From Pseudomonas chlororaphis subsp. chlororaphis (GTDB lineage: Bacteria; Pseudomonadota; Gammaproteobacteria; Pseudomonadales; Pseudomonadaceae): 64,000 nucleotides of DNA. The notes below the pieces were generated by a model. The model saw nothing but the letters and a program-made list of their open reading frames with translations. It searched no databases and had not been told where the DNA came from. A program made the position numbers and the translations under genes. Shown here piece by piece: positions 48,684 through 60,518 of this stretch. The DNA lies in contig NZ_CP027712.1 of NCBI RefSeq assembly GCF_003945765.1, forward strand, positions 4,216,001-4,280,000, given 5' to 3'. Positions within the stretch are counted from its first letter, which is position 1, and every line of letters begins with the position of its first letter.

Positions 48684-51623
48684 TCAGCCGCCAAAGTGAT
48701 AACTCACATCCAGCCACCACTGGCGGCCGTAGGGGTCGTAGTTGCCGGTGGAGTAATACGGCCAGCCGCCGGAGTCGTCGCGCTTGACCTGGTTCAGCAG
48801 GTTGTTGACGGTCAGGCCGACGCTGGCGCGGTCGTTGACCTTGTAGCGGGCGCTGGCGTTGAACACGGTCCAGGGCGACAGGCGCCCGTCCGAGTTGCCG
48901 TTGGTCACGCTGCCATAGCGGATGCCCAGCAGGGTCGCGGTGTAGTGCTGGTAATCCCAGGTCAGGCTGGCGTTGACCTTGCTGCGCCAGTCGTGATTGC
49001 TGCGGTCCACGCGCCAGTCCTGGGTCGGCGCGTCGTCCGATTCCTTGTAGAAATGCGAGAGCACCAGGGTGTAGCCCAGGGTCGAACTGAAGGCCCCGTA
49101 CTCCCCGGCGCCCCAGCGGATATTGCTTTTCAGGTCGAGCCCGCTGACCCGTTCGCTGGCGGCGTTGATCGCATTGATCTGCACCCGCTGCAAGCGGTTC
49201 GGGTCCACCGCGGCAGTGCCTGGGTTGCGCTGGATGCGCGCCAGGGTCGCCTGGCAGCTGGCCGAATTGATGTCCATGGCGCCACTGCGGCAGGCGTTTT
49301 CCTCTTGCAACAGGCGGTTCTGGTCGACGGTGGTCAGCAGGTCTTCGATCTGCACGCGCCAGTAATCCACCGACACATCGAAATTGCGCGACGGCGACCA
49401 GACGAACCCGTAGGTCCAGGATTTGCCCCGCTCGGACTTGAGGTCGGCGGTGCCGCTCTGGGTGTAGTCCACCCGCCCGCGATCGCAGGCGCCCTCGACA
49501 CCCTGGCTGCACCCGTAGTAGTCGATCTGGTCCGGCACATAGCCGTTGGTGTCGGCCTGGTAGATGTAGTTCAGGTCCGGGGCGCGGAAGCTGGTGCCGT
49601 AGCTGCCGCGCAACAGCAGGCTGTTCAGCGGACGCCATTCCAGGCCCAGGTTGTAGGTCTTTTGTTGCTCGGTGCGACCGCTGAATTTGTACTGGTCCCA
49701 GCGCCCCGCCAGCGACGCCAGCAGGCTGTCGCTGATCGGCACACTGAACTCGCCGCCGGCGGCATAACGCTTGCGCGAGCCACCGGAACTCTGCGCCGGG
49801 GTGGTGCCGTAGAAGCTGCCGTCGTTGAGCCCATCGTCCGGATCGACGCGGTATTCCTGCTTGCCCAGCTCAAGGATGCCGGCGAAGCCCACCGGCCCGG
49901 CCGGCAAGTCGAACAGCTCGCCGTTGAGCGAGGCGTTGTAGCTCTGCGACACCGACTTGCTGGTCTGGGTCAGGTTGCGGCGAAACTGCCGCCACTCCTC
50001 CTCGGTCAGCGGCCGGTCAAGCCGTGAGGCATCCGGGGCGAACAGCGGATACCCGCCCTGCTCGCCCAGCTGCGGCCCCAGGTAGAAATCGCGAATAGTG
50101 GCCGACGGCGTATAGCGGGTGGTGCGCACGCTGCGGTACTCCGAGCGGTTGGCCGCCAGCTCGTAGCTCCAGGCCGTGTCGGCGATCCGGTCGGACAGGC
50201 CCAGGGTGCCGGTCCAGGAGGTGTCGCGCCACTTGCTGTTGTTGCTGGTGCGGCCGCCGATTTCCTCCTCGGAGAAACGCCGGAACCAGCGCTCCAGGTT
50301 GCCCGTGTTCCGGTTGATGAAGTCGGGCGAGGTGAAGCTCGGCCCGCGGGTGTTGTTCTGGATATGGTCCAGGCCATACATCAGGTCGGCGAAGACCTTG
50401 CCGCTGTCGCTGAAATGCCAGGTGCCGCGGGTGTAGCCGTCGTAGTTTTCCTTCTGCGTCTGCAAGGTCCAGTAATCGTTGTAGACCTGGTCGGTGGTGC
50501 AGCGCCCGCCGCTGCCACTGAGGTGGTTGGCAAACACCCCGGAGTAGGCGCCGCAGCCGGGGCCGATGTATTTGCCGCTGTCGAGGTTGCGCCGGTAACC
50601 GACGTCCAGGGCCGGCCCGCGATCCATGAAGCCGCGATCGTCGGCCCAGATCGGCTGGCGATGGGTCAGCTCCAGGCCGAACAGGCCATCGAAATCCCCC
50701 CAACTGCCACCGCCGCTGATCTGCAGGCGCTGGTTATCGCCGCCTCCACGTTCGGTGGTGCCGCCACGCAGGTTGACGTCGATGCCGCTGGCCTTCTCCT
50801 TGAGGATGATGTTGACCACCCCGGCGATCGCATCGGAGCCGTAGATGGCCGAGGCGCCGCTGCTGAGAACCTCGATACGGTCGATGATCGCCGAAGGAAT
50901 GTTGGCCAGGTTGGTGAAGTTGACCTGGCCGCCATAGGCCGTCGGATAGTCCGACACTCGCCGGCCGTTGATCAGCACCAGCGTATGGTTGGGGCCCAGC
51001 CCCCGCAGGTTGAGGGCGCTGGCGGCGGGCTGGAAAGTGTTGCCGTAGTCCTCGCCCTGGGTCATGCCGGTGTTCTGCGTCTGGGTCGCCAGGGCGTCGT
51101 AGACATTGCGGTAACCGCGGGCCTCCATCTCTTCATGGGTAATCACGTTCACCGGAGTGGCGCCGTCGGACTGGGCGCGGGCGATGCGCGAGCCGGTCAC
51201 CGTGACCTTTTCCAACTGCGGGTCCGGTGCGCGCACCGGCGCCACGGCGCTGACTTCAGGGCTGGCCTTGGCACTGGCCGGGGCATTGCGAATGGTCAGC
51301 CCCTGCTCACTGTGCTGGGCCTCCAGGCCGCTGCCTTGCAGGGCCCTGTCCACCGCCTGCTGGCCGCCCAGGGCACCACGAATGGCCGGGCTGCGCTTGC
51401 CCTGCACCAGGTCCTGGCGGAAGGAAATCGGCACCCCGCTCTGCCGCGAGATATCCAGCAGCACCTCGTCCAGCGGGCCGGCGGCAATGTCGAAGGTGAT
51501 CTGCCTGGCCTCTAGCTGCCTGGCTTCTGCCTGCTGGGCCCAGGCGACGCTGCCACAAGCGCCGAACGCCAGGGCCAATGCCAGTGACAGGCGCGGCGGG
51601 TGGAAAAGGATCGATGAGTGCAT
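48684..51623 (-). CDS. TonB-dependent receptor with STN signalling domain (first of two)
   Basis: This 979-residue receptor has a signal peptide (about 1-29, SVAWAQ), an STN domain (about 42-92, FDIAAGPLDEVLLDISRQSG), a plug (VINIT-like VNVITHEEMEARGYRNVYDA, LVLINGRRVSDYP, GASAIYGSDAIAGVVNIIL) and a barrel ending WWLDVSYHFGG. The end is Gly, not the usual Phe, with YHF just before. AGGGA precedes the ATG. The gene lies 105 bases behind fecR and most likely is the receptor that feeds this sigma/anti-sigma pair. The ligand is unknown. Confidence 0.87.
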   Translation of the reverse strand: MHSSILFHPPRLSLALALAFGACGSVAWAQQAEARQLEARQITFDIAAGPLDEVLLDISRQSGVPISFRQDLVQGKRSPAIRGALGGQQAVDRALQGSGLEAQHSEQGLTIRNAPASAKASPEVSAVAPVRAPDPQLEKVTVTGSRIARAQSDGATPVNVITHEEMEARGYRNVYDALATQTQNTGMTQGEDYGNTFQPAASALNLRGLGPNHTLVLINGRRVSDYPTAYGGQVNFTNLANIPSAIIDRIEVLSSGASAIYGSDAIAGVVNIILKEKASGIDVNLRGGTTERGGGDNQRLQISGGGSWGDFDGLFGLELTHRQPIWADDRGFMDRGPALDVGYRRNLDSGKYIGPGCGAYSGVFANHLSGSGGRCTTDQVYNDYWTLQTQKENYDGYTRGTWHFSDSGKVFADLMYGLDHIQNNTRGPSFTSPDFINRNTGNLERWFRRFSEEEIGGRTSNNSKWRDTSWTGTLGLSDRIADTAWSYELAANRSEYRSVRTTRYTPSATIRDFYLGPQLGEQGGYPLFAPDASRLDRPLTEEEWRQFRRNLTQTSKSVSQSYNASLNGELFDLPAGPVGFAGILELGKQEYRVDPDDGLNDGSFYGTTPAQSSGGSRKRYAAGGEFSVPISDSLLASLAGRWDQYKFSGRTEQQKTYNLGLEWRPLNSLLLRGSYGTSFRAPDLNYIYQADTNGYVPDQIDYYGCSQGVEGACDRGRVDYTQSGTADLKSERGKSWTYGFVWSPSRNFDVSVDYWRVQIEDLLTTVDQNRLLQEENACRSGAMDINSASCQATLARIQRNPGTAAVDPNRLQRVQINAINAASERVSGLDLKSNIRWGAGEYGAFSSTLGYTLVLSHFYKESDDAPTQDWRVDRSNHDWRSKVNASLTWDYQHYTATLLGIRYGSVTNGNSDGRLSPWTVFNASARYKVNDRASVGLTVNNLLNQVKRDDSGGWPYYSTGNYDPYGRQWWLDVSYHFGG

Positions 51624-51728
51624 GGAGCGATTCCCTGTTGAATGCGGTTGCAGGGAATGAGCAGCGACTGACGGGTTTTTATAGGGTGGCGGTTAGGCCA
51701 AGGGGTTATGGGGTTATAACCGCGCCCT

Positions 51729-52682
51729 TCAGCGCGGCTCGATGCTGACCCAATATGGGCTGTGGTAGCTGACGCGGATCGGCAGCGAACGCTCGAGCAA
51801 CTGCAGGCTGCGGTCGCTGTCGTCCAGGGGATAGATGCCGCTCAGGCGCAGGTCGGCCACCTGGGGGCTGAGGCGGATGATGCCGCGCCGGTAGCCGCGC
51901 AAGCTGTCGATCACCTCGCTCAGGGGCCGGTCGCGGGCCTCGAATACCCCCGAGGTCCAGGCGCTTTCATGGCCCTTGGCACGCTCCAGCAGCAACAGTT
52001 GCCGACTGTCGAAACGCAGGCTTTCGCCGGCCTCGACCACCTGCCGCGCGCCACTGGCGGTGAGCACCTCGACCTGCGAATGCAGCATCACCAGGCGCGT
52101 CCAATCCTCGCCGCGCTCCACCAGGAACTTCGTGCCCAAAGCCCGCATGCGCCCGTGTTCGGTTTCCACCACGAAGGGCCGCTGCGGGTCCCTGGCCACA
52201 TCCACCAGCAGTTGGCCGTTGCGCAACTGCAACAGCCGCTGCCGGGCATCGAAACAGCTCACGACCTGGCTGCGGGCATTGAGGGTCAGGGCGCTGCCGT
52301 CGGCCAGGGTGAAGTCGCGGCGTTCACCAGTGCCGGTGTACAGGGCGCCCGCCTCGGGCAGCAGGTTGTAGCGTCGGCCGAGCAAGGTCGCGGCCAAGGC
52401 CAGGGCCATCACACTCAGGCTGCCGCCGATAAAACGCCGGCGGCTCGACGGCGCATTCAGGCTGTGCAGCAGGCTGTCCCGGGACAGGTTGCGCAACGCC
52501 TGGCTGCGCAGCGCCCCCAGGCCGCCGCCCATTAGCACGATGATCTGCTCGTGCTGCGGGTCGGCGGCGCGCCAGTCGTGGAATGCCTGGCGTTCCTGGG
52601 CGTTCATCTGCCCCGATTGCAGGAGGGCCATCCATTGCGCCGCTTCATCCACCAGCGCCTCGTTCGCGCGCGGACGACTCAT
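51729..52682 (-). CDS. FecR-like anti-sigma/sigma regulator
   Basis: This protein of 317 residues has an N-terminal cytoplasmic part (DEAAQWMALLQSGQMNAQER) that binds the sigma factor, one membrane helix (about 84-100), and a periplasmic FecR domain (TGERRDFTLADGSALTLNARS, ALGTKFLVERGEDWTRLVML) ending in a secretin/STN-like fold. It overlaps the sigma gene by four bases (ATGA). It should transmit receptor occupancy from the STN domain to the sigma factor. Confidence 0.93.
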   Translation of the reverse strand: MSRPRANEALVDEAAQWMALLQSGQMNAQERQAFHDWRAADPQHEQIIVLMGGGLGALRSQALRNLSRDSLLHSLNAPSSRRRFIGGSLSVMALALAATLLGRRYNLLPEAGALYTGTGERRDFTLADGSALTLNARSQVVSCFDARQRLLQLRNGQLLVDVARDPQRPFVVETEHGRMRALGTKFLVERGEDWTRLVMLHSQVEVLTASGARQVVEAGESLRFDSRQLLLLERAKGHESAWTSGVFEARDRPLSEVIDSLRGYRRGIIRLSPQVADLRLSGIYPLDDSDRSLQLLERSLPIRVSYHSPYWVSIEPR

Positions 52683-53191
52683 GCGTCGACCATCGCCTGA
52701 TAACAGCGCTTGAACGCCTCGGCCATGTACTGCTGCACGCGACTGGTGGACACCCCCAGCTGCTGGCCGATTTCGGCGTAGGTCAGGCCGTCGAGCTGAT
52801 GGTAGAGAAAGGCCGCCTTGGCCTTGGCGGACAAACCGTTGAGCAAGCGGTCCACGGCCAGCAGCGCTTCGATCACCAGCGCCCGCTCCTCGGGTGACGG
52901 GTGCACCGGCGTCGGCGCCAGGGCCAGGCTTTCCAGGTAGGCGCGCTCCAGGTCCTGGCGCCGCCAGCCTTCGTAGACCAGGCGCCGGGCGATGGTGGTC
53001 AGCAGCGCCCGGGGCTCGCGGATGGCCGCCGGGTCCGGCAGGGCCAGCACCCGCACGAAGGTTTCCGAGGCGATGTCCTGGGCGCTGTGATGGCAGCCCA
53101 GGACGCGACCCACCGAGGCACACAGCCACTGATAGTCGCGTTTGAACATCTGCCCGATCAGTGAGTAATGAGGGTTCCGATTCGCACCCAT
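52679..53191 (-). CDS. FecI-like ECF sigma factor
   Basis: This 170-residue protein has sigma region 2 ([30 protein letters not shown]) and region 4 helix-turn-helix ([22 protein letters not shown]). Loop and length fit the iron-starvation FecI subfamily. ATG at 53191 follows AGGGAG at seven bases; an upstream GTG at 53206 is less well placed. It should direct transcription of the receptor genes downstream. I did not find a clear Fur box in the 300 bp before it. Confidence 0.92.
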   Translation of the reverse strand: MGANRNPHYSLIGQMFKRDYQWLCASVGRVLGCHHSAQDIASETFVRVLALPDPAAIREPRALLTTIARRLVYEGWRRQDLERAYLESLALAPTPVHPSPEERALVIEALLAVDRLLNGLSAKAKAAFLYHQLDGLTYAEIGQQLGVSTSRVQQYMAEAFKRCYQAMVDA

Positions 53192-53491
53192 GCCTGGCTC
53201 CCTCACAAGACAGCTCCCCCTCTCGAAATCGTCTGGCTGGTTCGGGACATTGCCGACCCAGGATTAGGGGAGCGACTGTGCAACAGGGCTGAATCTATTT
53301 GGAAGTAATTAAAAATTTACCCAGGCTAACTAACGAATATATGTAATCCGGCGCCTCGCCGCGCCGCCCGACGCACTTGATTGATCTCGGTCAGCAGGAC
53401 GCCCAAAGGTCCTCTCTACTCTGGCGCCTCCATCGGCCAGGGACGGCTTTCGGAACGGCCGGCCCCGCTTCATCCTCAAGGAAGAGTCGCT
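53192..53491. other. Divergent promoter gap between the sigma factor and hoxX
   Basis: This 300-bp stretch has no gene that I can support. An AT-rich segment at 53295-53346 (GGAAGTAATTAAAAATTTAC and onward) is the likely promoter area for one or both neighbours. A frame extending hoxX upstream to 53381 lacks a ribosome site. Confidence 0.4.
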
Positions 53492-55210
53492 ATGCAATCG
53501 CTGAAGATCATTCTGCTGTCCACCGCCTTCAACGGTCTCACCCAGCGTGCCTGGCTGGACCTGCGCCAGTCCGGCCATCGTCCCAGCGTGGTGCTGTTCA
53601 CCAACGAAGAAGACGTTTGCCGGCAGATCGAACACGCGGACGCCGACCTGGTGATCTGCCCCTTCCTCAAGGACCGGGTGCCCGAGCAGCTGTGGCGCCA
53701 CCCGACCCGCCCGGTGATCATCATCCACCCGGGCATCGTCGGCGACCGCGGCGCCAGCGCCCTGGACTGGGCCATCAGCAACAACCTCGAGCGCTGGGGC
53801 GTCACCGCCCTGCAGGCGGTGGAAGAAATGGACGCCGGGCCGGTCTGGTCCACCTGGGAATTCAAGGTGCCGGCGCAGGTGCGCAAGTCCGAGCTGTACA
53901 ACGGGCCGGTGGCCGACGCGGCGATCTACTGCATCCGCGATGTGGTGGAAAAATTCGGCAGCGACTTCGTCCCTGTACCCCTGGACTACAGCCAGCCGCA
54001 GGTGCGCGGCCGCCTGCAACCGAACATGAAACAGGACGACCGCAGCTTCAGCTGGCACGACAGCGCCGCCTTCATCAAGCGCTGCATCGACGCCGCCGAC
54101 GGCCAGCCCGGGGTCCTGGCCAGCCTCGCCGGCGGGCAGTACTACCTGTATGACGCGCACCTGGATAGCCGCAGCGGCATCCCCGGCGAACTGCTGGCGG
54201 TGCACGACGATGCGGTGCTGGTGGCCTGCGGCGACCGCAGCCTGTGGATCGGCTCCCTCAAGCGCAAGGCCCGGCCGGGCACCGAACACTTCAAGCTACC
54301 GGCCCGCCATGTGCTGGCCGGTCAACTGGACGGCGTGCCTCATCTGCACTGGTCGGTCGCCAGCGAGCCGTTCAGCGACGAGGCCTACCAGCCGATCCGC
54401 TACCGCGAGTCGGGCCACGTCGGCGAGCTGACCTTCGAGTTCTACAACGGCGCCATGAGCACCGAACACTGCCAGCGCCTGGTCAGCGCGCTGCAATGGG
54501 CCAAGGCCCGGGACACCCAGGTGCTGCTGATCAAGGGCGGGCGTGGCGCGTTCTGCAACGGCGTGCACCTCAACGTAATCCAGGCCGCGCCGGTGCCGGG
54601 CCTGGAAGCCTGGAACAACATCCAGGCCATCGACGACGTCTGCAAGGAGCTGCTCAGCGCTCGCCAGCTGGTGGTCAGCGGCCTCACCGGCAATGCCGGG
54701 GCCGGCGGCCTGATGCTGGCGCTGGCGGCCGACGTGGTGCTGGCCCGGGCCAATACCGTCTACAACCCGCACTACAAGAGCATGGGCCTGTATGGCTCGG
54801 AATACTGGACCTACAGCCTGCCCCGCGCCGTCGGCCACGCCATGGCGCACAAACTCACCGACGAATGCCTGCCGATCAACGCTTTCCAGGCCCTGCAGAT
54901 GGGCATGGTCCAGGAAGTCGGCCCGCGCTGCCCCGACGAGTTCGGCCTGTGGCTGCTGCAGCGGGCCAACGCCGTGCTGACCGAACCGAAATACCAGGCC
55001 CTGCGCGAGCGCAAGGCCAACGCCGACCCGCAACTGATGCAGCACTGCCGCAACGCCGAGCTGGAACAGATGCACCAGGACATGGTGCAGAACCGCCACG
55101 GCTTCGCCGAGAAATGCGCCGGCTTCGTCTACAAGCGCAAGACCTGCTGCACCCCGCAGCGGTTGATCGAGGATTGGGCCGTGCCGCAGCCGGATACCTT
55201 GAGCGCCTGA
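53492..55210 (+). CDS. hoxX: HoxX-like protein (formyltransferase plus enoyl-CoA hydratase domains)
   Basis: This 572-residue protein has an N-terminal formyltransferase-like domain with the HoxX signature IIIHPGIVGDRGASALDWAI (78-95) and a C-terminal crotonase domain from about residue 310 (GGRGAFCNGVHLN, GNAGAGGLMLALAADVVLA). HoxX supplies CO ligand chemistry for NiFe hydrogenase assembly under oxygen in hydrogen oxidisers, using a formyl donor. No hydrogenase or hyp gene lies in the window, so the role here is uncertain; formyl group turnover is possible. AAGGAAGAG precedes the ATG. Confidence 0.85.
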   Translation: MQSLKIILLSTAFNGLTQRAWLDLRQSGHRPSVVLFTNEEDVCRQIEHADADLVICPFLKDRVPEQLWRHPTRPVIIIHPGIVGDRGASALDWAISNNLERWGVTALQAVEEMDAGPVWSTWEFKVPAQVRKSELYNGPVADAAIYCIRDVVEKFGSDFVPVPLDYSQPQVRGRLQPNMKQDDRSFSWHDSAAFIKRCIDAADGQPGVLASLAGGQYYLYDAHLDSRSGIPGELLAVHDDAVLVACGDRSLWIGSLKRKARPGTEHFKLPARHVLAGQLDGVPHLHWSVASEPFSDEAYQPIRYRESGHVGELTFEFYNGAMSTEHCQRLVSALQWAKARDTQVLLIKGGRGAFCNGVHLNVIQAAPVPGLEAWNNIQAIDDVCKELLSARQLVVSGLTGNAGAGGLMLALAADVVLARANTVYNPHYKSMGLYGSEYWTYSLPRAVGHAMAHKLTDECLPINAFQALQMGMVQEVGPRCPDEFGLWLLQRANAVLTEPKYQALRERKANADPQLMQHCRNAELEQMHQDMVQNRHGFAEKCAGFVYKRKTCCTPQRLIEDWAVPQPDTLSA

Positions 55211-55222
55211 TCCCCCCGCCCC

Positions 55223-55315
55223 TGTAGCCGCTGGCGCAGCCTGCGATCGACCCGCAGGGGCGCGGCGTTTTCAATATCGCTGAAGGCCCTGCGGGCCTTG
55301 TCGCAGCCTCGCAGG

Positions 55316-55332
<17 letters not shown>
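55223..55332. repeat. REP-like inverted pair at the 3' end of the glucosidase gene
   Basis: TGTAGCCGCTGGCGCAGCCT from 55223 and its inverted, looser copy ending GGCAGCGGCTACAG at 55332 form a pair of the same family as at 18100-18234. The second arm includes the stop codon and last five codons of the GH63-like gene. Confidence 0.75.
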
Positions 55333-57958
<2,626 letters not shown>

Positions 57959-58156
57959 GGGGGTGTCCGTGAGCCATGGAGGTGAAAGCCAGTGTAGGGG
58001 CTGGTGGCGCCGGCGGCCCATGACAAATGTTTCATGGTGCGAGGCGCCAACAGCGACCCGTTGTCGCACAAAGCCCGTGATAGAGCCTTTGGCTTAAATT
58101 TCCGGCAAGACGCTCGTTATACTCGGCAACCCTTTTGTGCAAACGCGGTACCCACG

Positions 58157-58435
58157 ATGTTCAGCGACAACACCCTCCTGGCGAGCCTTGTGCTCTGTGT
58201 ATTGGCCCTGCCGGCACAGGCCGAAGGCCTGGACCTGAGCTACCCGATGCCCGCCCTGGCAGAGGCATCGGCCGGCCCGGCAGCGGAGCCGGAACCCAGC
58301 AAGTTCCACCTGGAGTTCAAGGCGCCGATCACCCTGGAGCACACCTGCAGCGGCCCCCAGTGCAATTACGAAACCGACCCGAGCCAGCGCCATGAGCCGG
58401 AAACGATGAACCGATGGTCGGTCGGGTTCAACTGA
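58157..58435 (+). CDS. Small exported protein, unknown function
   Basis: This protein of 92 residues has a signal peptide (1-22, ending LPAQA) and a short mature part with one Cys pair (HTCSGPQCNYE). No Shine-Dalgarno site is evident before the ATG at 58157. Composition and the signal peptide support a real gene. I do not recognise a family. It is divergent from the glucosidase gene. Confidence 0.65.
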   Translation: MFSDNTLLASLVLCVLALPAQAEGLDLSYPMPALAEASAGPAAEPEPSKFHLEFKAPITLEHTCSGPQCNYETDPSQRHEPETMNRWSVGFN

Positions 58436-58540
58436 GCCGCTTTTTTCGGCGCCTGTCATAAGGCGCCCATCACCCAGGTCCCCCGCAGGCTGAAGCTTGG
58501 CTAGGCTATAAGCATGCCCCGTGAATGCCTGGGAGGTCCG

Positions 58541-59002
58541 ATGAACCGCGCGATCCTGAGCCCTTTGAGCCTGGTCCTGGCCCTGTTGGCCGGCTGCGCC
58601 AGCCCGCCCGAAGTCATCGACAAGGAAGCGGCGGCCATCGCCGAAGGCGTGCTGGCCTTTCGCGATATCTGCCTGAAGTCCGCGCCCTCCTTCGCCGGGG
58701 CCGACAGCGCGGCCAAGGCCTATGGCATCGCCAGGCTGGACAATGCCGGGTACGCGCGGATGGGGCTCAGGCCGGACCACAGCCTTGGGGTCCAGGTGCA
58801 GAAAGGCAAGCAATGCGCGGTGACCACGCCGTCGCAGCGGGACAAGACCCTGACCGCGCAATTTCTCAAGCTGGCCGAGCAGTTCTCCAGCACCCCGGTG
58901 GCGCAGCACCTGCCGGCGAAAATCACCCTCGACCAGCAGACCTTCCTGCTGATGCACGACCGGCGTGGTGGCGAGGCCTATGTGATGTTGAAGCACCCCT
59001 GA
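58541..59002 (+). CDS. Lipoprotein, unknown function
   Basis: This protein of 153 residues has a lipobox LLAGC (Cys19) after a short signal peptide. The ATG follows GGGAGG at four to five bases. The mature domain has two Cys (DIC and QCAV) and an NMR- or pilotin-like pattern of short strands that I cannot assign. A longer reading from 58514 is less likely, since the ribosome site is inside it. It converges with the DUF488 gene. Confidence 0.8.
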   Translation: MNRAILSPLSLVLALLAGCASPPEVIDKEAAAIAEGVLAFRDICLKSAPSFAGADSAAKAYGIARLDNAGYARMGLRPDHSLGVQVQKGKQCAVTTPSQRDKTLTAQFLKLAEQFSSTPVAQHLPAKITLDQQTFLLMHDRRGGEAYVMLKHP

Positions 59003-59014
59003 AACCCAGCGCCT

Positions 59015-59419
59015 TCACTCAGGCGGCGACAGGTGCGCATAGCACACCGGCGAACTGCCCTCGCCCTGCCGGTCCAGTTCGTCTTCCAGCCACTCGGCCA
59101 GCACCCGGGCATTGTTGTGCGCTTCATCGTGGGCCGAGTACACCAGGGTCAGGCGGCCCTTTTGCGCGCGTTCCAGCAACGCCCACCAATACTCGGGGCG
59201 GGCCGCCAGTTCCTGGCGGTAACGGTTGCGGAAGGTGGCGAAATCCAGCTCGCCGGACTTGAAGGCGCGACGCAATCCGGTAGACGGCGCCAGCTCTTTC
59301 AACCACTCGTCCAGCGGCAACCGGTCCTTGCGACAGTTGCGCGGCCACAGCCGGTCCACCAGCACCCGATAGCCGTCGTCGGGGCTTGCCGGCTCGTAGG
59401 CGCGTTTGCACAGAATCAT
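59015..59419 (-). CDS. DUF488 family protein
   Basis: This protein of 134 residues carries the DUF488 hallmarks VLVDRLWPRNCRKDRLPLDEW, FRNRYRQELA and LVYSAHDEAHNNA. GGGAGGAAATC precedes the ATG at 59419, which is preferred over a start nine codons upstream. Members are widespread small cytosolic proteins of unknown function with a conserved Asp/His pattern. Confidence 0.88.
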   Translation of the reverse strand: MILCKRAYEPASPDDGYRVLVDRLWPRNCRKDRLPLDEWLKELAPSTGLRRAFKSGELDFATFRNRYRQELAARPEYWWALLERAQKGRLTLVYSAHDEAHNNARVLAEWLEDELDRQGEGSSPVCYAHLSPPE

Positions 59420-59603
59420 GATTTCCTCCCGTCTATGGCAGCGCATGGCCTGCCATCAGCTTAGTGGCTGGACACAGGATGGAGGACCTTCGACAAGTGC
59501 CTCGCCGCCACTCACCCTGGTTCTGATTACGACCCTCCCACATTGAAAACGACAGCTCGCCTCCCGGACGATTGACGCAGCGGGCGCAGCCCTATTAAGT
59601 ACT

Positions 59604-59628
59604 ATTTATCCGCATTAATACGATAAAT
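59604..59628 (+). promoter_or_regulatory. Candidate operator just upstream of the FadR-type regulator
   Basis: ATTTATC (59604-59610) and GATAAAT (59622-59628) form a perfect inverted repeat with an 11-bp spacer. It ends seven bases before the ATG at 59636, where binding would block transcription or translation. Autoregulation by the encoded regulator is inferred from position. Confidence 0.5.
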
Positions 59629-59635
59629 CGAAAAC

Positions 59636-60406
59636 ATGCTCAAACGACCTGTTCGCCGCAAACGCCAGAAGCTTTCCGACGTGATTGTCGAGTCGGTCAA
59701 GCGTTCCATTGTGATCAACGCCCTGCGTCCCGGCGATCGTTTGCCGACCGAGCGCGAGCTGATGGAAAGCTTCCAGTGTTCCAAGGGTTCGGCCCGCGAA
59801 GCGCTCAAGGCGCTGGAGGTCGAAGGGCTGGTCAACACCCGCACCGGCCCCAGCGGCGGCGCCTACCTGAACCAGGCCGGCACCGAACCGGCGAGCCGCG
59901 CCCTGCGCAATTACCTGCACTTCCAGCAGATGGATGGCGAGCAGGTGTACCAGCTGCGCAAGGTCATCGAGGTGGAACTGGCGGTGTCGGTGATCGGCCG
60001 CCTGGGCGCTGACGATTTTGCGGCGCTGCAGGCCAATATCGACTTCTGCAGCGCCCCGGAAGACAGCGAGGCCGGCCAGCGCGAACAGCGCATCGCCGAG
60101 CTGGAATTCCACAACCTGCTGGGCCGCGCCTGCCCCAACCCACTGCTGAGTTTCATGGCGCAGTTCCTCAACGACCTGCTGCGCGACCTGGTGGTGCTGA
60201 AGAAGGCCTACAAGCCCAAGCGCAAGCAGTTCGACGCCGCCAACCTCGATTACCACAAGCGCCTGTTGCTGGCCTTCAAAGCCGAGGACGAAACCGCGGT
60301 ACGCCAGCTGATGCACGAGCACATGTGCGACGCCGAACACCATATGAGCGCCCTCGAGGGCGAGGTCACCCAACACTTCCTGCTGGAGTTCGACCACCAC
60401 CATTGA
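59636..60406 (+). CDS. GntR-family regulator, FadR/FCD subfamily
   Basis: This protein of 256 residues has an N-terminal winged helix domain (RPGDRLPTERELMESFQCSK, then SAREALKALEVEGLVNTRTG) and a C-terminal FCD effector domain of about 160 residues with acidic and His residues likely to bind a metal and an acid ligand. It precedes an ABC importer on the same strand (112-bp gap) and probably regulates it. An inverted repeat lies just before its start. Confidence 0.92.
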   Translation: MLKRPVRRKRQKLSDVIVESVKRSIVINALRPGDRLPTERELMESFQCSKGSAREALKALEVEGLVNTRTGPSGGAYLNQAGTEPASRALRNYLHFQQMDGEQVYQLRKVIEVELAVSVIGRLGADDFAALQANIDFCSAPEDSEAGQREQRIAELEFHNLLGRACPNPLLSFMAQFLNDLLRDLVVLKKAYKPKRKQFDAANLDYHKRLLLAFKAEDETAVRQLMHEHMCDAEHHMSALEGEVTQHFLLEFDHHH

Positions 60407-60518
60407 TAACCGCCGTACCCGCCACACGCCGCTTCGCCAATAACAAAGCCTGAACACAGGCTGCTGCGCCGTTTTGCCATTGCCACTCCTGCCAATAACT
60501 AAACCAGGGAGTTACCCC

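Noticed and set aside
53192..53491. Fur box upstream of the FecI-like sigma gene
   Set aside because: No stretch reaches a credible match to the 19-bp consensus by eye, so it is not annotated.
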